Source of the DNA: Priapulus caudatus
Lineage: Eukaryota > Priapulida > Priapulimorpha > Priapulimorphida > Priapulidae
DNA length: 50,152 nt
Reading direction: 5' to 3'
Assembly (NCBI RefSeq): GCF_000485595.1
Contig: NW_014577116.1
Coordinates: forward strand, 193,003-243,154
Part shown: one piece after another, positions 46,701 to 50,152 of the stretch
How the letters are laid out: each line of letters begins with the position of its first letter
Position numbering within the stretch: position 1 is the stretch's first letter
The notes under the pieces: generated by a model
Seen by the model: only the letters and a program-made list of their open reading frames with translations
What the model was told of the DNA's origin: nothing
Databases searched by the model: none
Translations under genes and position numbers: made by a program

Positions 46701-49613
46701 AACCCCTTACGTTCCAAATAGAAACAAACTCTCTTCTCACCAAATAGAAACAAACAAAGAGACCTAACACCAACTTCATTTACCCCCCTAACCCCAGAAA
46801 ACTGCCTGGATTGTGAGACCTAACCAGATGCGTCTCATGCTGGGAACAAAAACAAAGAGACAAAATCCGAACGCCTTCCTTCTACGGAATCACAACAAAC
46901 AGAGATGCATGCACACTGTAAGCCATATCTCTGCGCCCGCTTACATGTCGGCTCCGTTGCGCGACAGCTTTGCATCACCAGGTGGCGCCGCATAATCAGC
47001 ACTGTCGCCGGTGGTATCCTCCTCGCCGTCGGGCACCTCATCGTAGTCGTGTGATTCGTCGCCGTCGCCGCCATCGCCGCGCCCCACCGCCGTGTCGTCG
47101 CCGCCGATGACGGGTGTGCCGACCACCTCCTGCCGCGTGCTGCCAACACAGAAACGCAGTGAGACACCGAACGACTGCCGTCTAAGCAAGCAATCACGCG
47201 TTATTAAATACTATTTAATTCTAATTTATATTTAATATGATTAATTTCTATCTAATTTTATTTTTAATTCTATAGCATGGCGATCGATGTTAAATTAATT
47301 TTTATTGGTGACAACATTACTTATGTCGCCTCCCATGGCGATTCTTTAGGATGAGCTATTGAATTTGATTTTCTGACGGTTGACCTTGGGTGCTTATTTT
47401 ATACTTTTCAAGCATTTAAATAATAAAAGATTGCAATATGTCATATTTTACAATTGGTTTCACTTGGATTATTGTATATTTATGCAATATAGAAAACTTT
47501 ACAAGTAAATATTAGTGGGGCATCAACGTCATTTCACTTTTGTCATAAGCTCCTGGTCTAAATGAAATTCCAATACATTTGTCACCACCACCAGAGGCAG
47601 CGCATACAACAATGGGATCATCTATAACAAATAGGCCTACCTTACAGTTTAAAATGGAAATTTATTTCATTATTTTTATCACATCATTAGAATAACGATG
47701 AAAGCAGCATCATTACTATCATTTAAATAAAATCACTGAGTACGCTTAATAAAATAAGCTCCAAAACACAAGCAGAAGCAAAGTAACATACTTGAGACTA
47801 AGAAGAAAGCCAGCCTCTTCCTTTGTCATTAGCTCCATCATCTCATCATCCAGAGGAGGAGGCGGTGTCTCTGGCACAGGAGGAGGTCTCTCTACGTTAC
47901 TAGAACTGTCTCCTGCACACAAACAACAACAAGGCATTCAGTCAGTGTCAAGCAATAATATTATCGATTAAATAATCTCATTCGTGAGCTACTTATTACA
48001 GAGATCGCAGCCCCGATTAAACACACATCCAGACCTATTCAAACGTCCAGATTTCTACAGGTTGATAAAACACAACATGTTAGAAAGTGTCCGAGATGCA
48101 TCCACTCAAGTATGTTCTAACAGTGGGCTCTTTCACTTTTTTCACTTAATCGTTGTTAAATAGTATGGCTTATGGGACAGAGAATGAGATAAATAAAGAC
48201 ATTGATACTAAATACTATATGAATGTAAATTTTTGAAAACTCCTATATGAGGTACTTCATTCGTGCTACCTGAATACTTGTAAGGCGTTTCCAGTATGAA
48301 GCTGTTGGAGCTCTCTACAGAGGCGCCACCTGGTGACATGATGAGAGCATCAATGTGTTCATCTTCCAGCTCTGTGTCCACTCTGGGTTCCAACACATCT
48401 GCTTCACCATAGCTACAAACAACAACCAGGGAAACTGTGAACTAGTGACACTGACTCAACAGAGATGAGTGCCCCATGATGTGGCTACAATCCATCCTGT
48501 TACGTGTATAATCAGGTTAATAGATATTAGCAAAATCATACAAATTTCAGCTTATTTAAGTACTATATTGACGACCCTAATGATGCATAGATATTAACGT
48601 AGAGAAGTCGGGTCACTCTGGAATAGCTTTGTAACTATTAATGCGCAGTAAAGTGTAGTTAACACATGTGTGTGCATAAGTTCCAGATTTATACATCGGA
48701 AATCAAGGTCTGACCAAGGCAGGTTTTGTATTGGATAGCGAATAAAATAAGAATCTAAAGCTAGCCAATGGAATTCTGGACTTTGTCATTTAGTGCAGCG
48801 CGCAAACTCAGTCGCCAAGGGTCCAACGTAATATGTGGAATATAGTAAATAATTAATTAGGAACTATTGGACAAGTGCTTGCACTGTGATCATGGAGACA
48901 CAGCTATGAGTGTAATGAAACGGGGCATAGCATTGACCTCGAATTCGCCTTCTATTCTGTTCTACAACAGCCACATTTAATAACTTGGGAAGACTTACGT
49001 AACATTTGAACAAAATTGCACACAAGCAGGCAACCACATACACCTCCACACACACGCAAACACACATGCATTCACGCACACATGCATGCACACACACAAA
49101 CACATACAGTAACATACTCACAGAGGGCAGGAAGAGAGCAGTAGAGAGAGACAGAAGTGATAGAGAGCCATCAAGAGAAAAAGGGAGAAAGGACACGCGC
49201 GCGCACTCACATGCCCAAGCATGCACGCACGCACAACACACAGACACAGACGCACGCACGCACGCACACAGAGACACATCCCTACCCTCAATCACCCCCC
49301 CCCCACACACACACACACCGCATCCTAACACACACACACCCTCCACCTCCCAACACACGCAACACAGGCACACGTACTTTGGCGAGTTGCCATTGTGCAG
49401 TGCTGAGTGTGGCTGGTGTAGCGACTCCTCAGTGCTGGCGTCGTCTCCCTCCTCCTTATCGCCGCTGTCCCTCTCTGCCATGTACTCCTCCCACGGCCGC
49501 ATGACCGCGTCAAATATCTGTCCAAGCACAAAGGTCACCGTGAGGCACAGCAGAGGTATGACGAGCAATAGGAGCAAGACTGCATAGTCAAAGTTATCGA
49601 CATGGCGTGCCAT
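17598..49613 (-). CDS. PPP1R9A: Neurabin/spinophilin orthologue, 24-exon gene (overall span)
   Basis: Scaffold protein that docks protein phosphatase 1 and links it to actin-rich cortex, dendritic spines or junctions in known relatives. Seen here: the PP1-docking motif RITF, followed across an intron by VFST and [20 protein letters not shown], which is nearly identical to vertebrate neurabins; a PDZ domain starting [16 protein letters not shown]; a coiled coil with [15 protein letters not shown]; and a SAM domain with a basic tail. Spinophilin (PPP1R9B) lacks the SAM, so this is neurabin-1-like, probably the single invertebrate pro-orthologue. One copy of every exon totals 3612 nt (1203 aa plus stop), compared with about 1100 aa for human neurabin-1, and every junction is phase-compatible with GT/AG ends. 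Exons 12-16 occur twice in the assembly. The N terminus is the least certain part: the classical N-terminal F-actin-binding region was not found and may lie beyond 50152. Confidence 0.95.
17752..18068. repeat. 138-bp tandem repeat carrying the exon 24 splice acceptor
   Basis: The plus-strand phrase CAAGACTCTGTAATGAACG recurs at about 17753, 17891 and 18029. The unit (about 138 bp, 2.3 copies) contains the last bases of the intron, the acceptor ATTACAG and the first seven bases of exon 24. Two decoy 3' splice sites therefore precede the real one in the transcript. Confidence 0.9.
18600..19180. repeat. Purine-rich tract in the last intron
   Basis: About 580 bp with strong purine bias on the plus strand (GGAGG, GAAAG, GGTGG words), thus pyrimidine-rich in the neurabin transcript. 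No simple period was found. It lies between exons 23 and 24. Confidence 0.7.
19684..19848 (-). CDS. PPP1R9A: Neurabin exon 23, SAM domain
   Basis: Acceptor CTCATTAACAG|GAT, donor CTAAAG|GTCAGC; phase 0 on both sides, 55 codons. It codes [13 protein letters not shown], then [20 protein letters not shown] and [20 protein letters not shown]. This is the SAM fold; human neurabin-1 has WSVQQVSHWLMSLNLEQY at the same place. SAM domains mediate oligomerisation. It places the gene with neurabin-1 rather than spinophilin. Confidence 0.97.
19942..20532. repeat. Pair of ~54-bp direct repeats
   Basis: 19942-19996 and 20479-20532 share ACTTACTCTTCGCAC and TTTCATGG with about 85% identity. They bracket AT-rich DNA and the nested element at 20161-20325. 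They look like two members of one dispersed repeat. Confidence 0.75.
20161..20325. mobile_element. Small hAT-like MITE nested in a tRNA-like SINE
   Basis: Ends CAGGGGCGGATTCA and (inverted) CAGAGCCGGTTCCA, with GACAGTATTT further in on both sides. ACCTT flanks the element on both sides (20156-20160, 20326-20330). Removing it joins minus-strand flanks into an A-box-like TAGCCGAACGCG (about 20360-20371) and a B-box-like GGATCGAATACC (about 20140-20151) at tRNA-like spacing. A 5-bp duplication is short for hAT, so the superfamily is uncertain. Confidence 0.55.
20600..20990. repeat. Diverged dispersed repeat with TGACCTTTGACC words
   Basis: Two related ~110-bp blocks (about 20640-20750 and 20810-20930) share TTTGACC, CCGAATAT, GTCGAGC and TTAAGATTTGTGCC. 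It ends in a GACGGACGGACGCAC stretch. Similar word use occurs in dispersed repeats of several marine invertebrates (recollection, not checked). Confidence 0.55.
21062..21159 (-). CDS. PPP1R9A: Neurabin exon 22, Gly/Ser linker
   Basis: Acceptor TTCTATAGCAG|GC, donor GATGCT|GTGAGT; enters phase 1, leaves phase 0. It codes [20 protein letters not shown] and [12 protein letters not shown]. Phases agree with both neighbours. Confidence 0.82.
21525..21622. repeat. (AC)n/(ACGC)n microsatellite
   Basis: Nearly 100 bp of CA/CG alternation, thus (GT)n in the neurabin transcript just after the exon 21 donor. Confidence 0.95.
21686..21854 (-). CDS. PPP1R9A: Neurabin exon 21, Ser-rich linker
   Basis: Acceptor TGCCTTGTCTAG|GAG, donor GCTCCTG|GTACGT; enters phase 0, leaves phase 1. 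It codes [20 protein letters not shown] and a Ser-rich stretch ([15 protein letters not shown]). An (AC)n/(GT)n tract begins about 50 bp beyond the donor. Confidence 0.85.
22113..22276 (-). CDS. PPP1R9A: Neurabin exon 20, Pro/Gly/Ser linker
   Basis: Acceptor GTGTGCTTGCAG|CC, donor TCACAG|GTAAGT; enters phase 1, leaves phase 0. It codes [20 protein letters not shown], then [20 protein letters not shown] and a Gln/Ser end. RSVSLTS looks like a basophilic-kinase site (inference). Confidence 0.85.
22446..22514. repeat. 69-bp near-perfect palindrome
   Basis: Arms of 34 bp (22446-22479, 22481-22514) around one central C, with one mismatch. Built from GACAGGACAAGACAAGATAA steps, so it is also GATA-rich. 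It lies in the intron between exons 19 and 20. A related CTTGTCTCATCTTATCTTAT phrase is at about 22356. Confidence 0.95.
23221..23320 (-). CDS. PPP1R9A: Neurabin exon 19, Ser/Pro linker
   Basis: Acceptor CTAGGTTCAG|CAG (a second AG six nt upstream, in frame, is possible); donor CGAG|GTGCAG, weak. Enters phase 0, leaves phase 1. It codes [20 protein letters not shown] and [13 protein letters not shown]. Only the GTGCAG donor gives the phase exon 20 requires. Confidence 0.75.
23559..23895 (-). CDS. PPP1R9A: Neurabin exon 18, Pro-rich and Glu-run region
   Basis: Acceptor TGTTACATAG|G, donor CAACAG|GTAATG; enters phase 2, leaves phase 0. It codes [17 protein letters not shown], a run of nine Glu from a (GAG)n tract, a second acidic run, and a conserved-looking end [15 protein letters not shown]. 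The Glu run sits on a trinucleotide microsatellite and is probably length-variable. Confidence 0.87.
24508..24578 (-). CDS. PPP1R9A: Neurabin exon 17, acidic linker
   Basis: Acceptor TCATTGTAG|CTG, donor GATGA|GTGAGTGG; enters phase 0, leaves phase 2. It codes [20 protein letters not shown] and RDD. It was found because exon 18 needs a phase-2 predecessor: the joint gives [12 protein letters not shown] 230-codon open frame on the plus strand overlaps it and is taken as a shadow. Confidence 0.78.
25379..25452. repeat. 38-bp tandem duplication at the edge of unit A
   Basis: CAACCACAGCAACCTCACAG and following bases occur twice, immediately left of the point where similarity to unit B begins. 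Confidence 0.85.
25453..25661. mobile_element. Truncated copy of the Harbinger-like MITE
   Basis: Unit A copy lacks the left inverted end and starts inside the element; the right end is retained with indels. Confidence 0.8.
25680..25879 (-). pseudogene. PPP1R9A: Neurabin exon 16, damaged copy in unit A
   Basis: Same splice sites as 32648-32835 but 12 nt longer through scattered single-base insertions, which break the frame. Indels occur equally in flanking intron, so sequencing error is at least as likely as decay. Confidence 0.85.
27365..27488. repeat. GTGC/GTGT-rich tract (unit A); counterpart at 34246-34402
   Basis: Alternating GTGCGTGCATGTGTGCGC. The B copy is longer by two GTGTGCGCGTACGTGCAT-like units, a real length difference beyond single-base errors. 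Confidence 0.8.
28595..29050. repeat. ~31-bp GC-rich minisatellite, unit A
   Basis: Unit approximates CGCGCGTCCGTGCCACGCCT plus ACGTCTAACA. Every copy has indels. Counterpart in unit B at about 35455-35935. Confidence 0.85.
29050..30427. repeat. 55-bp minisatellite carrying exon 15 end and 5' splice site, unit A
   Basis: About 25 units; those at 30121-30427 are clean and repeat every 55 bp (one at 51). Read on the minus strand each unit holds the codons for [11 protein letters not shown], then CCCAG|GTAGGT, then a CG/GT spacer. The proximal unit is the end of exon 15 itself. Left of the N gap the copies are noisy. Confidence 0.93.
30095..30107. other. Assembly gap (13 N)
   Basis: Run of N inside the 55-bp array, separating noisy from clean sequence. 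Confidence 1.
30394..30604 (-). CDS. PPP1R9A: Neurabin exon 15 (intact copy, unit A)
   Basis: Acceptor ACCTGCGACAG|GTC, donor CCCAG|GTAGGT; enters phase 0, leaves phase 1. It codes [20 protein letters not shown], the end of the coiled coil, then an Ala/Ser/Gln/Pro linker and [16 protein letters not shown]. The last ~33 coding nt and the donor are also the core of the adjoining 55-bp tandem array, so the true 5' splice site choice is ambiguous; I took the first. Confidence 0.88.
30617..30629. promoter_or_regulatory. Perfect DR1 nuclear-receptor-type motif
   Basis: AGGTCAAAGGTCA, two half-sites one base apart, 12 bp upstream of the exon 15 acceptor. Matches the RXR/HNF4-type DR1 consensus. No evidence of function; the intronic position suggests chance or an enhancer. 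Confidence 0.4.
31151..31247 (-). CDS. PPP1R9A: Neurabin exon 14 (intact copy, unit A)
   Basis: Acceptor TTTTGTTTTGCAG|G, donor GATCGG|GTATGT; enters phase 2, leaves phase 0. It codes [20 protein letters not shown] and [12 protein letters not shown], continuing the coiled coil. A B copy with indels lies at about 37675-37777. Confidence 0.92.
31563..31715. repeat. (CA)n-rich tract after exon 13
   Basis: CA/CG repeat starting about 10 bp from the exon 13 donor, thus (GU)n in the transcript. Counterpart in unit B at about 38405-38810 is longer and noisy. Confidence 0.95.
31725..31828 (-). CDS. PPP1R9A: Neurabin exon 13 (intact copy, unit A)
   Basis: Acceptor CTTCTCTGCAG|GTT, donor CAGCG|GTATGTG; enters phase 0, leaves phase 2. 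It codes [20 protein letters not shown] and [14 protein letters not shown], aligning with the vertebrate [23 protein letters not shown] block. The donor runs into a (GT)n-rich tract. The B copy at about 38819-38927 carries indels. Confidence 0.95.
32141..32254 (-). CDS. PPP1R9A: Neurabin exon 12 (intact copy, unit A)
   Basis: Acceptor CTATCTTTCAG|ATG, donor AAAGAG|GTAAGC; phase 0 on both sides, 38 codons. It codes [20 protein letters not shown] and [18 protein letters not shown], a heptad-patterned coiled coil. A second copy with indels lies at about 39254-39373. Confidence 0.92.
32383..32623. mobile_element. Harbinger-like MITE with 47-bp inverted ends
   Basis: A 241-bp element beginning AGGGGGGCTTATGTCGGGCT and ending in its inverse (AGGGGGGCTCATGTCGGGCT), 46 of 47 bp matching, flanked by TTA on both sides (32380-32382, 32624-32626). 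TTA duplications suit PIF/Harbinger. No transposase. It ends 24 bp past the exon 16 donor. The frames reading across it are mirror artefacts. Confidence 0.8.
32648..32835 (-). CDS. PPP1R9A: Neurabin exon 16 (intact copy, unit B)
   Basis: Acceptor TTTGCTTGCAG|AT, donor ACTTCG|GTGAGT; enters phase 1, leaves phase 0. It codes [20 protein letters not shown], a Ser/Lys-rich linker ending [11 protein letters not shown]. The phase fits exon 15 before it and exon 17 after. In unit A the same exon (25680-25879) is 200 nt long with frameshifting indels. No domain is recognised. Confidence 0.82.
35455..35935. repeat. ~31-bp GC-rich minisatellite, unit B
   Basis: Same unit as at 28595-29050, about 15 noisy copies. 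Confidence 0.85.
36035..36935. repeat. 55-bp minisatellite carrying exon 15 end and 5' splice site, unit B
   Basis: About 17 noisy copies of the same unit beside the damaged exon 15 copy. Confidence 0.9.
36896..37108 (-). pseudogene. PPP1R9A: Neurabin exon 15, damaged copy in unit B
   Basis: Recognisable copy of 30394-30604 with several indels; donor and repeat core are present. Boundaries approximate. Confidence 0.8.
37675..37777 (-). pseudogene. PPP1R9A: Neurabin exon 14, damaged copy in unit B
   Basis: Copy of 31151-31247 with frameshifting insertions. Boundaries approximate. Confidence 0.8.
38155..38200. repeat. (ACGC)n/(CA)n microsatellite
   Basis: GCAC repeats then CA repeats. No equal tract at this place in unit A. 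Confidence 0.9.
38819..38927 (-). pseudogene. PPP1R9A: Neurabin exon 13, damaged copy in unit B
   Basis: Copy of 31725-31828 with extra bases in homopolymers and an altered acceptor. Boundaries approximate. Confidence 0.8.
39254..39373 (-). pseudogene. PPP1R9A: Neurabin exon 12, damaged copy in unit B
   Basis: Copy of 32141-32254 with indels; the donor reads GAG|TAAG after loss of one G. Boundaries approximate. Confidence 0.8.
39430..40510. repeat. ~26-bp minisatellite
   Basis: About 40 copies of CTCACTGAATACCTGTATAC plus TGTAC. Noisy up to about 40285, clean after. In unit A only one unit-like remnant (about 32283-32300) is present, so the duplication breaks here. Confidence 0.93.
40590..40658 (-). 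other. Possible optional 69-bp exon
   Basis: Between exons 11 and 12 a 69-nt stretch is open in phase 0 on both sides, with acceptor TTCGCTGCAG|CTG and a consensus donor GAA|GTGAGT. It would code [15 protein letters not shown] plus eight residues. I see no family match, so it may be a cryptic or lineage-specific exon, or chance. Confidence 0.25.
40860..40913 (-). CDS. PPP1R9A: Neurabin exon 11, coiled coil
   Basis: An 18-codon exon, phase 0 on both sides: [18 protein letters not shown], matching LQIKHAVTEAEIQQLKRK of vertebrates. Acceptor TTTACTTCCAG, donor AAG|GTATGC. A short intervening exon before exon 12 cannot be excluded, since vertebrates have about 8-12 more residues here. Confidence 0.9.
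41014..41337. mobile_element. pogo/Tigger-like MITE
   Basis: A 324-bp element with ends CAGTACACACTCTATAATCC and CAGTACACAATCTATTATCC (inverted), 22 of 24 bp matching with GAAA, and TA on each side (41012-41013, 41338-41339). CAGTA...TAATCCGAA termini and TA target sites fit the pogo/Tigger branch of Tc1/mariner. No transposase. Lies between exons 10 and 11. Confidence 0.88.
42295..42505. repeat. (ACGC)n/(CA)n tract after exon 10
   Basis: About 200 bp of CA/CG alternation ending 4 bp before the exon 10 donor, thus GU/GUGC-rich in the transcript. Confidence 0.95.
42510..42725 (-). CDS. PPP1R9A: Neurabin exon 10, acidic linker before the coiled coil
   Basis: Acceptor TTGCGTGCAG|TCG, donor AAGGAG|GTAAGT; phase 0 on both sides, 72 codons. 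It codes an acidic Ser/Asp/Pro linker ([20 protein letters not shown]) and ends [15 protein letters not shown], equivalent to the vertebrate LSPVDMEPEKLVHKFKE. The donor is followed within about 10 bp by a ~200-bp GTGC/GTGT repeat on the transcript strand. Confidence 0.93.
43218..43240. repeat. (AT)n microsatellite
   Basis: Short AT run about 30 bp past the exon 9 donor. Confidence 0.9.
43269..43473 (-). CDS. PPP1R9A: Neurabin exon 9, PDZ end and start of coiled coil
   Basis: Acceptor TGCTGCTGCAG|G, donor AGAG|GTGAGC, leaving phase 0. The last PDZ strand FMIGRERD is followed by [20 protein letters not shown] and a charged R/K/E helix ([14 protein letters not shown]). A (CAG)n tract forms part of the acceptor region. 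Confidence 0.95.
43695..43740. repeat. (ACAG)n microsatellite
   Basis: About eleven ACAG units in the intron between exons 8 and 9. Confidence 0.95.
43866..43970 (-). CDS. PPP1R9A: Neurabin exon 8, PDZ domain part 2
   Basis: Acceptor GTCGTTATTCAG|G, donor GTCAG|GTAAG. Phase 2 on both sides. It codes [20 protein letters not shown] and [14 protein letters not shown], the middle strands and alpha-B helix of the PDZ, near-identical to vertebrate neurabin/spinophilin. Confidence 0.97.
44030..44460. repeat. Degenerate AT-rich minisatellite
   Basis: Imperfect copies of AATGGATTGATGGT and AAATTATCAAATGGA at roughly 45-50-bp spacing, between exons 7 and 8. Confidence 0.8.
44767..44887 (-). CDS. PPP1R9A: Neurabin exon 7, PDZ domain part 1
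   Basis: Acceptor GGGCCTTGCAG|GT, donor GGCAG|GTACGC; enters phase 1, leaves phase 2. It codes [20 protein letters not shown] then [23 protein letters not shown] is the carboxylate-binding loop of the PDZ, and GMGVGADAG is the neurabin-specific insert. Degenerate copies of this acceptor lie just upstream in the intron. Confidence 0.97.
44888..45115. repeat. Degenerate repeats of the exon 7 acceptor region
   Basis: On the minus strand, words like GTCGTTGAGTTTTTGCAG recur at about 44888, 44968, 45005 and 45045, each followed by a different sequence. Only the copy at 44888 precedes the PDZ exon. Confidence 0.75.
45116..45660. repeat. ~45-bp minisatellite
   Basis: Unit ACCTGTAAACCCAGCAGCAA, then TATGCAGCCGTTCCCGTACC and CTCCC. 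Noisy in the middle, clean at the right end. On the minus strand each unit contains TTTACAG|GTGGGAG, a splice-like word. Confidence 0.9.
45746..45878 (-). CDS. PPP1R9A: Neurabin exon 6, conserved PP1-binding extension
   Basis: Acceptor GACCGCAG|GTG, donor AAAG|GTCAGC; enters phase 0, leaves phase 1. It codes [40 protein letters not shown] and DLVK. This is the most conserved block of the family: in vertebrate structures it wraps the PP1 catalytic subunit and leads into the PDZ domain. Confidence 0.97.
46302..46404 (-). CDS. PPP1R9A: Neurabin exon 5, PP1-docking RVxF motif
   Basis: Acceptor TATTGCTCTAG|G, donor ATCAAG|GTACTC, leaving phase 0. It codes [17 protein letters not shown], then [17 protein letters not shown] is the RVxF-class PP1 docking motif, at the place occupied by KIKF/KISF in vertebrate neurabins (motif, then STAPIKVFSTYS). 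The intron interrupts the conserved PIK/VFST stretch. Confidence 0.95.
46945..47139 (-). CDS. PPP1R9A: Neurabin exon 4, Asp/Gly-rich acidic linker
   Basis: Acceptor TTCTGTGTTGGCAG|C, donor ACAT|GTAAGC. Phase 2 on both sides. It codes about 65 residues, strongly acidic and Gly-rich ([20 protein letters not shown]). GC-rich coding DNA stands out from AT-rich introns on either side. Confidence 0.8.
47180..47780. other. AT-rich intron, no element recognised
   Basis: Intron between exons 3 and 4. AT-rich with TTTAATT words; nothing else seen. Confidence 0.6.
47792..47912 (-). CDS. PPP1R9A: Neurabin exon 3, proline-rich linker
   Basis: Acceptor TTTGTGTGCAG|GA, donor TCAA|GTATGT. Enters phase 1, leaves phase 2. 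It codes [20 protein letters not shown], a proline run of the SH3/WW-ligand kind, followed by an acidic helix-like stretch. Confidence 0.8.
48270..48412 (-). CDS. PPP1R9A: Neurabin exon 2, acidic linker
   Basis: Acceptor TTGTTTGTAG|C, donor TTCAG|GTAGCA. It enters at phase 2 and leaves at phase 1. It codes an acidic, Ser-rich linker ([20 protein letters not shown]) with no recognised domain. The open frame, splice sites and phase agreement on both sides support it. Confidence 0.75.
49015..49372. repeat. CA/ACGC-rich tract after exon 1
   Basis: CA, ACGC and GAGA blocks starting within 5 bp of the exon 1 donor. A long open frame reading across it is a repeat artefact. Confidence 0.9.
49378..49613 (-). 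CDS. PPP1R9A: Neurabin exon 1 (putative), N-terminal hydrophobic segment
   Basis: The start ATG at 49613 has G at -3 and G at +4, a strong context. The exon codes 78 codons plus AA and ends at donor AA|GTACGTG. Residues 11-30 ([20 protein letters not shown]) look like a single transmembrane or signal-anchor helix; an acidic stretch rich in D/E/S follows. Phase 2 fits exon 2. The frame is open upstream to an ATG at 49700, and a decent 3' splice site (TTTTTTGCTGCCAG) lies in that stretch, so this could be an internal exon. Known neurabins start with an actin-binding region, not a membrane helix, so membership in this gene rests only on position, strand and phase. Confidence 0.5.
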
Positions 49614-49700
49614 TGCTCCCCACACGTATTCACCAGACTGACCGGCTCTCCTACGAGTACTAAACTGGAAATCGACTGGCAGCAAAAAATTCCATACCAA

Positions 49701-50152
49701 TGTCCAATCTGTGTTTGCTGATCAAATAGCGGCCCAATCTGATTCGAATTCTATAGCAACCCCGTTGCACAGATATTAACAGATGTGCAATGTAATCTAG
49801 GACGTAAACACGTGCCCGTAGGTAAACATCTGTTCCCCTGGTGGCTGCTACTTAAGTTCCACGGTAATCAACACGTTTGGTAAACACACGAATTTGTTTT
49901 GTAGGGATTTCTTTGTGGATTTCATCCAACTTCATGTTCAAGCCTACTACACGCCAAAAACAACAGTAAAATATGTATGCAACGATCAACATCAAATTTT
50001 ACACACTTTGCAGGGTGCGAAATTAACGGGAGTCCAGAGTCAAATTATGCCGCGGAGGCTTATCTTCTCGCGCCCACTCCTTGATCCTTGACATATGCGG
50101 GAGGAGTTCCGTGTGGCTGTTCCCTTGACCTCCCTTGTTTGAGTCCTCTCCC
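49701..50152. other. Region upstream of exon 1, no gene recognised
   Basis: No TATA box or convincing open frame seen. If exon 1 is first, the promoter lies here; if not, this is intron and the gene continues beyond the window. Confidence 0.4.

Noticed and set aside
48864-49700. 278-codon minus-strand open frame
   Set aside because: Only 49378-49613 is plausible coding; beyond the donor the frame runs through CA/GT repeats giving Cys/Val/Ala strings.

Overview
The window is metazoan nuclear DNA, most likely from an aquatic invertebrate. It has intron-rich genes with small exons, abundant CA/ACGC microsatellites, minisatellites and several short non-autonomous DNA transposons. I cannot name the species. 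Some stretches look like unpolished long-read sequence: about 25.45-30.09 kb, 35.3-40.3 kb and 45.1-45.6 kb are dense in single-base indels, and there is a 13-N gap at 30095-30107. No bacterial or viral features were found.

The main gene is on the minus strand and fills the right two thirds (17598-49613). It is a neurabin/spinophilin orthologue (PPP1R9 family; SAM-containing, so neurabin-1-like). I reconstructed 24 coding exons with compatible splice phases; one copy of each sums to 3612 nt (1203 aa plus stop). In order the protein has a hydrophobic N-terminal segment (exon 1, uncertain), acidic and proline-rich linkers, the PP1-docking RITF motif followed by the conserved VFST...DYDRRND block, a PDZ domain (exons 7-9), a long coiled coil (exons 9-15), low-complexity linkers including a Glu run, and a C-terminal SAM domain with a basic tail (exons 23-24). 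Such proteins tether protein phosphatase 1 to the actin cortex and synapses.

A ~7 kb direct duplication lies inside this gene: unit A about 25452-32300, unit B about 32383-39425. Each unit carries exons 12-16. The set is 714 nt long and starts and ends in phase 0, so duplication would add 238 residues in frame. As assembled, exons 12-15 are intact only in A and exon 16 only in B; the other copies carry indels.

The most unusual signal is that tandem repeats in this gene have captured exon-intron junctions. A 55-bp array (29.05-30.43 kb, again at 36.0-36.9 kb) carries in each unit the last ~33 coding nt of exon 15 plus its GTAGGT 5' splice site. A 138-bp array behind the last exon carries that exon's 3' splice site and first bases. 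Degenerate copies of the exon 7 3' splice site run into its upstream intron. Several other 5' splice sites are followed at once by (GT)n/(GTGC)n repeats on the transcript strand.

The left third (1-17.5 kb) is gene-poor. It holds a hAT-type MITE with a perfect 8-bp target duplication, a fragment of a LINE reverse-transcriptase C terminus, hairpins, (GA)n/(AT)n microsatellites, and one plausible small minus-strand terminal exon (8734-8868, poly(A) signal at 8285-8290) coding a short basic peptide. Other mobile DNA includes a pogo/Tigger-like MITE (41014-41337), a Harbinger-like MITE at the duplication junction (32383-32623), and a small hAT-like element inserted in a tRNA-like SINE (20161-20325).
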